From: Macrosoma leucophasiata
Lineage: Eukaryota; Arthropoda; Insecta; Lepidoptera; Hedylidae
Direction of reading: 5' to 3'
DNA length: 64,000 bases
NCBI GenBank assembly: GCA_036365455.1
Contig: JAWQUS010000001.1
Location: 22,795,001 to 22,859,000 of the forward strand
Shown: positions 27,301 to 39,300 of the stretch, piece after piece
Position numbering within the stretch: position 1 is the stretch's first letter
Layout: each line of letters starts with the position of its first letter
Made by a program: the position numbers and the translations under genes
Notes under the pieces: generated by a model
Database searches by the model: none
The model's input: only the letters and a program-made list of their open reading frames with translations
What the model was told of the DNA's origin: nothing

Positions 27301-30300
27301 TGGCGAATGAGTTATAAATAATTAGAAGTAGAGGTCTCAACGTCGATGCTTCAGCTCCTTCGTGTGTTTAAGAATTTTTAAATAATATATTCCTACTACA
27401 TACGAAAAGTTCATTTAGCAACAGAGAGATAAGATAACGCCACTGATAATTATAGAAGAACTTTTGGTAAAACCAATGCCAATTGGCTCAACCAAAAGTT
27501 TCTTGTTTTGTACTTATATTGTATTGTACTCGTATTTGTATTCTGTTGTTATACTTAACTAGGTATTTGTTATTTTTCGGACGATTATTTATTTTATTGT
27601 TTAGGCCTAAATTGTTATATAGTATGTCGATCGTTATCCACGTAAACTTTTTTTTTATCATCGTTACAATTAATATTACGATTAATAAAAAAATTGGAAT
27701 TTGTATTGAATTTGTTACTGAATGATCATTATGCAATCCAAAGTATCAAATTAAAAAACCCTTGTCTTTAAGTAGGTAGTATCATCTTAAATATCCTTTT
27801 TCAGGCAACAACGACTGTCTTAATTGTTTGCAAGTAAAATGCCTTTTTTGTTCCTTACTTTAATGTAAAATAAGGATGCGCAAATAAGAATGCACATAAT
27901 TATATCACAGAGAAAAAAAAGTCTTATAAACTGACGTATAATTACCGTTTAAAAAGTTTGTAATTACGTAATAAATTATCAAAAAGGCAAATACAGGCAC
28001 GTTTAGTAAAAATTTAATGTTTGTAAAAAGGCGAGATGAATTGTGGCCGAAGTTGAATTACAGGTGTAGGTATACCTGTAATTCAACTAGTTTAATCGAA
28101 CAGTTACGCTTTTGAAAAAATAGGTACCTAATTTTTCAAAAGTGTAACTGTTCGATAATTGTTGCCATAAAATGATTAGGGTAAATTTTGTAACTGAAAA
28201 AAAAAAACTTAACATACTTACCTACTTATGTAAAAAAATACTATCTTAACCTGTCAAGGAACGTAAAGCCACCGGCGCCCAGACACAATTGAATTTCAAT
28301 TGTCATATTTTTCTCGTGTCTGGAGGGTTTAAAGGCCAGAACGTATTACCGGATGCGTCCACGGCCGCGGCTGAAGACCGTGCCAGTTTATGGTCTTCAG
28401 CCGCAGTCAGTACATTTTCTCTATGGTGTGCACACCATAGGATGTAAGCCAGATATGTGCTTGAGCGATCTAGTTCTCTGGGTGTTTTATGACTTCGTAT
28501 ACTTGTCGGATACATGCTTCAGCCGCGGCTGATAGATGCATCCGGTAATGTGTTTTGCCCTTAAGAATTTCTAATTTCCTACCTACGTACTTGTCAATAA
28601 CAAAATAAAATAATAAATATTTCCAGTCGATAAAAATGAGAAAGTAAGGTAACTCAACACCTAGATAGCTAGTTAGGCTGCGAAGCGCTTCACGAGCTTT
28701 TCTCAGAATCGAGACATCAATATTCTTTAGAAAGAAAATAGATATCATTTACTTCAGACGAACAAGTAATGCGATAAACTCTGATCTCAGTCCTGTTTTG
28801 TAAATATTTTCTTTCTCAGCGCCTTTTTCTTATGCAAAACAAAATACCTTGTCATCGCGACGTCTTAAACATTCTTTGTAGGTTTACAAACATGGTTTCG
28901 GAACGCACCGTAAGCGGCGGCCATTTGCAGACAATGGCGTTGGCGGGAAAAGCGATACGCGCGCCATTTTGAAATTGAATCGGCGACATTTAGGGATTTG
29001 TCCGAATGATTGTTTTATTTATTGCATTAAATAAATGGTCAAGAATAACATGTCTTTTGTGTGTGCGATATAAATCTTGTTTATTGTTCGTGTAAGGATT
29101 TGTTTCGGTACCTCTGTGTGCTTACTGAGCTGTGAGCTGTAAAGGTAAATGATTTGCATGAGCTGAATAGAAATGCAATCGGGTAGGTTTCAGTTGTTAC
29201 ATATCGCAATTAGATATATATGTCAAATATATAGCTTTCTAAAATATTCTACCTATTATGAAACGATAACGCTATAATATTGGAAAACTTAACTTCCTTA
29301 GTAGCATAGTGAGTTTAGTAATGTGACCGGAGATGTCAACAGACTTGCCACCTGTTATATAGTCGAAAACGTAACCGGCGAATCGTGGGTGTTTGCATGT
29401 ATGCTTGAATGTATGCATTTACCTCTGTCTACCCCTTAGGGGATCATAGACACATAATATTGGAAATATGAATGTAAATATTCTCCCTATTAAATATTCA
29501 TTGCGCGAATAATAAAGCAGTGAAAAGCACAGTGCACGGCTATTAAGGGGGCTTAAAGGCTTCCAATATTTATGATCGTTAATTGAATATTCAATTATTC
29601 GCGGCAGCCCGTTGGCTTTTGTTGTACTTTATGGCTGAATATTTGAATGCACTACGTTTATTGATTCCTAGAAGACTTCAGTCACTTCCTCGGTGTATTG
29701 AAAAGGCAGCGTAGAACCCTGTGTCAGAACGGAAACTATGATAATCACCTGTTAAAAACGAAGAGACATATTTCTGTTGCAACCAAGAGTCTGTAAACCA
29801 GCTAGAGTCTTGCCAGCAATATTGCTAGCTATTTATAAGATTGCACAATTGCCTAGCTAAAATACTTTTATAACTGGGTTATTTCAAGAACCGGGGTGCG
29901 ACCGCCTAACGACATTGCTATTGTCGTTGCATTGCTGACAAATTTTAATGTCGATATTTAACTTCTTTAAAAGGAGTAATGATAATCTGATCGTTTTTCT
30001 TGCTTTCGTAGGTGAGAAACAAGCGATAATGGTAGATTATTTCGATTATTGTCATTCAGTTAAAGCAAAAAGCGACATAAAATTTGACAGCAATGACAAC
30101 GACAATAGCAATGTCGATAGGCGGTCGCACCCCGGTTCTTGAAGTAACCCAGTTATAAAAGTATTTTAGCTAGGCAATTGTGCATTGCTCTTTTGTCTTT
30201 TTAATCGACTTTAAAAAGAAGGAGGTTCTCGGTTTGCATGTATATTTTTTTTGTGTGTTTATGCAATTAATTCGGGGTTTGTAAACGGATTCAGGATTTT

Positions 30301-33300
30301 TCTGTTGTCAATTCAAGTGACAAAATTCAAGTATAGAATAAATTGCAATAGCATTGCTTTAAATCGTTACATAGTTGTGTAAGATTTCAATTTCATTTTG
30401 AAACTTTTTCTCTTTTTCTATTATTATTTCTTTCTTTAAATACTGTCAATCATATAGATACAGACTCTCCTTTAGACATCTTTGTTTTTACTTGCTCTGC
30501 ATCTTTCTCAACAATTGCCTTCCTTAAACATCAACGTATCTGGTATAGTTCTAGATATTATTATTATCAATCGAGATCTACATCTTACATCTTTATGCGC
30601 TTTATAAGGCTTTTGTGAGCGTGATCAATATGCTGCCAATCTCTCTCCGTTTCTGACCTCTGAAGACTTTTGTGGCCGTGATTTACGATCTGCCCATTTC
30701 TCTCTGTTTGTGACTTTTAGATAGATAAGCGTGTAGATAGATAAGTAAGTGTAGGTTATTTTTTGTCACGTTGAATTACTTACCTACAGAGGTATTAAGT
30801 AATTCGTTTTAATTTGTTTTTTATGGCCCAAAACACCGCGAGTTTACAAATCTGAAGCGTATCTGCTATAAAATGGCCACAAATCTATAAAACTCGCTTC
30901 TGCCATCTGCCCCCACGTGACAGGGCCGAAACAGGGCGTGCGCATGCGCGGCCCTTGTCGCTCTTTATATGGCGTGACGCGGGTTGTACGCGCATTATAT
31001 TCATCGTTGTGTGAGCAACCGGTGCCCGCGCACTTTAAAGGTGAACACACATTCTTATGCTAGCCAAACGCATGAAACGAATTGAAGTCAATGAGGCCTC
31101 CTCGCACACATTTCCTCAGCGAAAGTATCATTCGATTGGGTGGCATCGCCCGCGCCTAATTTTATAAAGTCATAACATTTATTTTATTTTATAGGGTTCT
31201 CTCAGATTCTTCTTATGTTCCTCAGATTTAGATGATTCGACGCAAGGTTGTGTCCTTAGATTTCTAACAAGAATTTAAAAATTAGTTTCCTTGGGATCGT
31301 TTGATGCATTCGGCTTGTGCTTTCACCTACTACTACCTAGTAGTACCTAGCTGGCTTTAGCTCTACCCTAGTAGGTACCTGACGATAGGATTAAGGCTTG
31401 TGCAGAGGAAGAATAATCCCCGGAGTAGGTACCTACTATTACATTTTTGTTAGTCAAAATATATATTTTAGAACTGAGTCGCCTGCCTAACCCACTCAAT
31501 GGACTAGATAAGAACCTCAACGCACAAAAAGTGCATTAACAACCAAATAATTTGATTTATTTGAAATAAATTGATTTTTTTTCCCTAATATATAATAAAA
31601 ATTAATAACCTAATAAAATAATGTAACACAAAAAATATATATCGGACTATTTTCTTCCACAAATGACGGCTTTTCAGGTAACAATTGATCGCACATATAA
31701 TGTGCAATAAGCCTATTAACCTGTGCTAAGTTCCTGGCGAACCTTTTTAGGTGTTTCAGGGATTTCGTCATTCGTAAAGTCTGTGAACTAGAATTTGTGG
31801 TCTACACAGGTCTAAAAACTACCTGCTCTATCTGATGAAATGGGTAACTGTGACAATAGGATTGCAACGCTAAATTGTTTAGATAGCTTTGTACAGTGCT
31901 CAATAATAAATATCGATGTGCAATCGAGCTCAGGAAGGAGACTTCGGCTTATTTCGGGTCTGTAGAGCGTTATCTCTTTCGCACCGTATCTATTTGACGT
32001 TTGTCGACCATTTTGATCAAGTTTTGACCAATAACGGACTGTCAGTGCTTACGTAAGCAGTGTGCAGCAGAAATAACGCTCTACGAAATCGAAACGAGCC
32101 GATCGTCTCTTTCGTACGCTCGATGTGCAATATTAATTGTTGAGTACTGTACTAAGATATCATCGGATAAATGTTTAATTTAAGGTATAATTAGAAACAT
32201 CCCACGTGGTTTGTTTTTTAAATAGTAAGTACTTTTATATCATTTGAAGCAAATTTTCAAACATTAAAATGTATAATTAATAACTTCACGCCGGGGTTTT
32301 AATGTTTACACGGAGAGACTATCTAGGTACCTACCTATTATTCACACATTTCCAAGTAAGTTCCTTATAGCTTTTTTTTATGTAATGGAAGTGGCAAACA
32401 AGCATGCAGTTCACGTTGATGTTAAGTGATGACTGCAGCCTATAGACATCCACACAAAGACCAAGGCCAAAATGCAGATGCGTTACCACTCCTGAGGCCT
32501 CTGAGGTGTTATGCCTCTGTGCCGGAAATTACAGGACCGTACATTACCACCTGACCGGAACACGATAGTGCTGAACACTACCATTTTGCGACAAGTAAAT
32601 TAGGTAATGCTGTGGTGCCTACGCCCGCAAGCTCCGTCACTGGAGCTCTACCACCAGTAAGCTATACTATCGAGTGTACTGAAATGGGTACATCTCCAAT
32701 CGCCGGGACTTTGGGAATCCTTCGAAAAAACAATAATCTTGTCCTTTATCACTGAACGATCTGGGAATACAACCCGACAATAGCCACCGAGGCCGTTCCA
32801 ATTAAAAACCCATTTAATTTTCAACTTATCTAAACGGTATTCCAAATAAATGAATCGGTACACATGTTCACAGTTTTGTCTCTTTTTTGTAGTATGCCAC
32901 TTAATCGGCACGTTCACACGCCACATATCTGTTGATACATCCATATTTGTCTCTATCTTTTTTTTTTTTTTTTTTTTTTTTTACGCGGTGATACCCTCAT
33001 GGGCACCCGCCGTCTAGGGGAAACGACGGCGGGTAGTGTGAGACTCGTACTCACTAAAACCCCGCGGTGTTCCGACTCTTCCGCCATCAGTGGCGGGGTC
33101 ACGGGAACGCTTACGCACACATCCGCGACCCCGCCGGCGGCTGCTCGTCTCCGAGCCCTCCGCAGGTTGAGCTCTTTGGCTCCAACCAACACTAGTGGCG
33201 TGCGGAACACGTGCACGCCACCCAGCTTGGGACTTATCTCCATTTGGGCGACGGACATCCCCTAGTCCGACACCCAAAGGTCCCTGCCCCGACCACTCAC

Positions 33301-36300
33301 AACGCCAGGCGTCCCAAGACGCCCGGGTGGAGGAGTCCAGGGGCACTCTGTCCGGCCCCGGGGGAGCGGGAGTGACAGGGATGAACTGACCTTCAACCGC
33401 CCCCCCCGCGGCCCCACCACGTCCCTATCGAGCGGCGGGACCACCGCTAGGCGGCTGGGGATAGGGTGCAGAGCAACGACACACCCATACACCTCCTCCC
33501 CAGCCGCCTCCCCACCACGTCCCCATCTTACGGCGGGACAACCGCTAGGCGGCTGGGGATAGGGTGCAGGGCAACGATACACCCGTACACCTCTTCCCCA
33601 GCCGTCTCCTCACCACAGCAGCGAGTGGCGGGCAGAGCCACGCCAAACGCCGCCCCCTCTCTGGGTTCCTCTTGGCTTCTCCGGTGTGAGGCCAACCACC
33701 GGGTACTGAGCCCCCCCGCCACGACAAGGCGGAAACCCTCGGGGGGGTAGAAACCCTCGGGGGGGATATTTGTCTCTATCTCATTTTAATGTACCTAACT
33801 TATGAACTCGTGGTATCCCAGGGTTTGTTTATTCGTCAGTTAATTAATTTTATACCTATTTTGTTCTTTTTTTTTTGCTTACGAATGTGATAGAGTATCG
33901 ATTTATTGTTTCAATGAAACACACAGACATAGATTTACTATATTTACAATACTCGTACAACACTACATCCTATCATATTATTTATTTTTATCCTTAGTAT
34001 GTATCTCTGTGTAAGGTATCTCTCCCCTATTCGTCTGCTATTTACGCTAGTCATTCTTTCACACTTGTTTTTTCTAATTCCAAATTATTTGTGCTTTACT
34101 TTTTTAGAAAATGTTTATCCTATCCTAACAAGTAGAATACTTGGTACTTCTTTCTTGGTATTTCTCTTAGTATTCTACTCTACTACGGTATTTTTTTAAA
34201 TTTAATTTATGAACGCGGCTTTTCGTTTTAGTGTATTATTTGCTATTGCGACAAAGAAAGAATAAACGCGTAGAAATATTTCCCTTTGTTGTTTTTTTTT
34301 ATATGATTCATACAAATATCTTCTATGTCTTAACTTGATCATCTTATTATTCACGTAGATAATCATTTAATTTGTATATCTTTGTAATAGCCACGTTATC
34401 TGGTTGTATATTTTATTGCTCATACTCGTATGTATTCAGACAATATAGAATCTGACAGTAATTTACATGCAGTTAGGTTGATAAAAAAACTCGTATTCAA
34501 AAATAACCATAATAACATTTTTGTTGAAAACCAAATTACAAAGCGATTCGGTTTAAAATAGTCAATTAGTTATAAAGAAGCAAAGTAAAACATCGATTTC
34601 ATCCTTAAGACAATTCTAATGCACCAAGAGATTTCTGTATCTAAGTTATTTGAAGTGACCGTTATTTACAACTATCATCTGACCACGGCGTCCGTACATC
34701 CGAATATCTATCTAGATGCAACTAAAACTTCACACATAAACACTTTATCTCCATCAACCGCTGCAATTAGAGTACTCTCTTGCATTAACATAAGTGGACC
34801 CATAAAAGGACCATTGGATCTTAGTCGTAAAACTTGACTTATCAATACATGTGTTGTACTCCAATGATAGTGTTGATTCTCGTGTTATATTAAAGGATTG
34901 TGACACCGAATGCCATAAAATTGTATCGATAATTTACGGAAATCTATTATAACCTGATTGGTAAACAATCAAATTGGATTTTTTGTTTGTATTTTTACGG
35001 AGTATGCAGAGAGCGTCTTACATCTCCGTCTTCGCAAATCTTTCGTTTTTTACTTGCTTTCGATACACTGACACCGATTACATGTTTTTAATTTGTAAGT
35101 TCATCGATTTAGAATTGAGACTAGCTGAAAAGTTTACTTTTTCCCCGTTTGTGGTTGGTATAAAGTACTAAAGTATATACCCAACATCAACTTTCAACCA
35201 GACACACTTAGATCATGGCTACCAAAATAAGTTAAAAGCGACATTTGATTTATTTAAAACGTCTTTATGTCATCTTTTTTTTTCTTTCCAGGATGGACAA
35301 AGGTTGTTTATGGGTGCACCCGGCAGCTTCTATTGGCAGGGTAAGTTTTAAATTCCTGCATTCCTCAAAAAGACTTCTTCACTTTTTTTTCTTTTTAATT
35401 AACGAAGCTTCATCTTATTCATTCTATTGATAAATATCAATATTGATACATTTTTTATTATTGTTTTTAAATAATCCATTTGATGAAGTTTTGTTGTTAT
35501 AAGGAGTTGCAATCGCAGCATTTCGAATGTAATTTGATTCTGAATTGTTTTTAATGAAAATCCACAGGGCGAACGTTATCCATAGACCCAACCGCAAGGT
35601 TCAACTACTATATGCCGAAGGAAGGTAAACAAAGACCTAACGTATCGCCAGATTGACCACGTAACTTCTTTAACCGAAATAACATAGCGAGAGGCTTATG
35701 AACGCCTAATCCTACAAATAATAAAGCCTTGCAAAACCATCATATTGTGCAGTTTTGAATTTAGCTTCTGTTATTTCAAGTATTACTTTTCGAACGATCT
35801 TCTCATTATCGTTAATATTGAGAATATCGATTGTTTTGTTTTAATTATTCATAGTTATATTTTAAAATAAATTTAAATATAGACCTCATTGAAAGCCTAA
35901 AGTATACTCAAAGTTATAGAACTAAATTGAAACTGACAAATCTGCTCGATTTGTATTGAAATTACAAGTGATAAACTACTATCAATATAAATTGAGTCCA
36001 ATTCATTAGCTTCCTATGGTACATCAACGGCATCTTTTGTTACCAAGGTTATGCCTACGTTCCATAAACTCCCATATAGACGGTGTAGTTTTAGAATCGA
36101 CAATGCACGAAGTTGTCTAGATATTCATTGCATACATATCCATATCATTTTATTGTGCTAACAGTTATCTCTCCAATATTCAATAAAAATATCCTATTTT
36201 GTATTGCAGTAGACGGTTGAAGATAATGTTTATTCAAAATTGTAAAAATGTATATTTTAGCGTAAGTACGTGTAATTCCCTGAAACTAGATACACTCTGT

Positions 36301-39300
36301 AACTCTCACGTGGAAATGCCTATTTAATAATTACATTTAGGGTACACAGGAATCCTATACGTCCATACAAACAATACTTTTATAAAGGTTTAGGCTAATT
36401 CCACATCAAATTTCCGAATGGGTGACACAGGTTTTGATTAACGCTTAAAATGCCCATTGCTTTGGAACTAATGAAATAAATCGTAGGATAAACATGGAAC
36501 CCATTGGCTTTTATATTAATTTGGTCGCTGTAACAAGGATTTGGTGACATTATAATAAATTTAACATGAAAATATCCCACGGAGGTGTTGTCTGTAATAA
36601 GGTGAAGATTGATTAACTTTTTGAAATAAGAGCGATTCAGTTGTTTGATGTATAATATTGTTAAACAAATATGTAAATTTTTGTTACAAATTAATATTTT
36701 TTTACAAATTATTATTGATGATTGTTATTTGCTTTCAAGTGTGCTCTCATGTGTATTAAGATCTAATTGCATAATAAGAATTGTTGTCGTGCTATTTCAT
36801 CGTTCGTTTGGAATGACTATTTCTCGTCATTCATTGGATTTTCATGCTTGCCTATCGTATCAATCTTGAGTCTTCTCTGTGCTTATAGGTCTTGGCATAT
36901 AATTTGAACGTTTATTACATAAATTAATGCACTATGTTGTGTGTATCTACTAGAAAAGTGACTACAACAACACATAAAACTATTTTTACTTAAAAACTAT
37001 TGTAGAAGTTCCAGTAAATTATCACATAGCTTTCAGTTGCAATAAAATTAACTACATGTGAATTGATAACCGTTCTTGGACTTGGTTAAAAATCGCATCA
37101 CGTTCCAATTAAATAACAGGATCTATTTGACAAACATTTGGAAAAAGAGTCTCATGATTTATTTGGCTGACTTACATTGCGACTTTACTTGGTGTTAAAG
37201 TCCTTGCTTTATGAGAAACATTATTGTACCTTGTGAATTGATTTGTTCACTGATACTGTCAATTTTAATAATTCGAAATTTAAGGCACTTTGCACATAGA
37301 GCAACTTAAGTTGAGGCAACTTTAAACATTTTAAAAGTTTTCTATAAAAAGTCGATAGTTGCTATAACGTTAACGGTTGCCGCAATTTTATGGCAATCTG
37401 TAAGCCACTTTGATTTTTACCTTCATTTCTGGGCACAGCGAGAGGGAGGGAGGGTGTGAATTTGCACGATGCGTTGCGATTGACAGTTGCGGAAACCGGC
37501 AACTTTAAAAACCGGTATTATATTTAACATTTGCTAGTTGCGGCAATTAGGAACTTACTAGTCATTGATTACAGCAACTGAAAACATGACGATCACCGGC
37601 ACTTGAGTTGCTATGTGTGCGCGGTCCAATTGAAATATATGTAAACAGCTAGTTGGCAGACAGTTGCTAGTTGCCAGTTGCTGCAATAGTTGCTCCATGT
37701 GCAAAGCGCCTAAGTCACTGTATAAAAGCATCTTTCAAAGTTAAGAAGAATCAAAACACTACTATTATTAGCAGAGTTAGTGAACATATCAAATGATCGG
37801 AATTAGTAAATCTAAGCATACAGTATCGGCTTTATTTCAACGTCATTTTGCTCAGTCAATTGACAAAAAATGGAGTCATCAACATCGTTCGTACGATTCT
37901 TAGCTTTTATAGATATCATTACTAGCTTTGTCTATTCTAGGTCAACTGAAAGTTCAGACACTGAATCAAAAACCTGTGTTGATCTCAACTCCTGAAGCCA
38001 GTCCTAAATATGATGACTCGTATATGGGATACTCGATAACTGTTGGAGATTTTGCTGGTGAAGGAATCCAAGGTGTAGCAGTTGGTGTGCCTCGAGGATC
38101 TGAATTGAGAGGACTGGTTAGTGATTCTATAATGATGTATAAAACGTTAAATTGCCTTAAATAGGGAGAACCAAATATGTTTCAAGAAATCAACCAACAA
38201 TGAAAACGTATATTTAAACGCAGGTAAAATTGCTATGAATACTCCTTCATCAATCGCTGTATGTGACGGGAGAAATAGTAGCGTGAAGACTAAGGCAAAT
38301 GCGTTTGTCTGACATTGTATATATTATGTTTTTTTCGCGACATACAACGGCCGAATATACACTGAATAGGCATTCGTTGATTCGTGTGCAGTAGGAGTCG
38401 CCTGGCCGCTGCGTGGCTCGAAGTGAACACTCAGCGACCATGAGTGTTGTTGGTATATTTCTTTTTATGTCTTTAGGTAAGACATTTCATGTTTAATTGT
38501 ATTATTATAGGTTGTTCTCTACACATGGGAACTACAAAACATCAAGAACATCAGTGGGTCCCAGATCGGGGCCTACTTCGGGTACAGTCTCGCGTCCGGT
38601 GACATTGATGGTGACGGTGCTGATGACGTCATTGTCGGCGCTCCTATGTTCACGAGACCGAAGAGTGATGGATATGAACACGGAAGGATCTATGTTATTT
38701 ATCAAGGAAAGAATAGGGTAAATAAAACTAATAAATCAGTTCTTATTTCTTGCTTCGGATCTCAGTGCTGCTTGGGAACAAATAAATTAAATTTTACATA
38801 TTAATTTTCAGCTATTCTCTAAGAATCACGCTCGTACTGGTGAAATATCCCGAGGTCGATTCGGTTTGGCTGTCACCTCGCTTGGAGACATAAACTATGA
38901 CGGTTTTGGAGGTAAGTCATCGATATTCATTTTCCCTCATATTAATAAACGTATTTTAGCTAAAGTGTTGCTAATCTCTCCTTTGTCTTTTTCAATCCTG
39001 CACATTTAACAATGCAACTGACAAAGACAAAGCATTCTATAGCTAAAACGTATCTAATATACGTTTATAAATAAGAGGGTTAGTGTTAATATGGATTAAA
39101 TAGTTGAGATTTGAATTATATTTGGTATCATCAAAAAGGCTACCTTTTCCCGCAAACTTCATAACGCCCTTGTTCCCATTGGGATATCATAATATAAGAA
39201 GAGAGAAGATAATAAAAGTCGAAGGAAGCAATTCTTTGTTGATGTAACAGAGTCAGAAATTTACTTTGAAATCTCGAGAACTTAGAACAATAGAACTGTC

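Noticed and set aside
32648..32944. Minus-strand frame of 98 codons ending at the retroposon insertion
   Set aside because: Its last part lies in retroposon R and the rest has no recognisable domain or splice context, so it was not called a gene.
33014..33750. Several open frames of 60-110 codons on both strands in the GC-rich block
   Set aside because: They overlap in all frames and result from high GC. The block is a retroposon with a target duplication, and no frame shows a recognisable domain.
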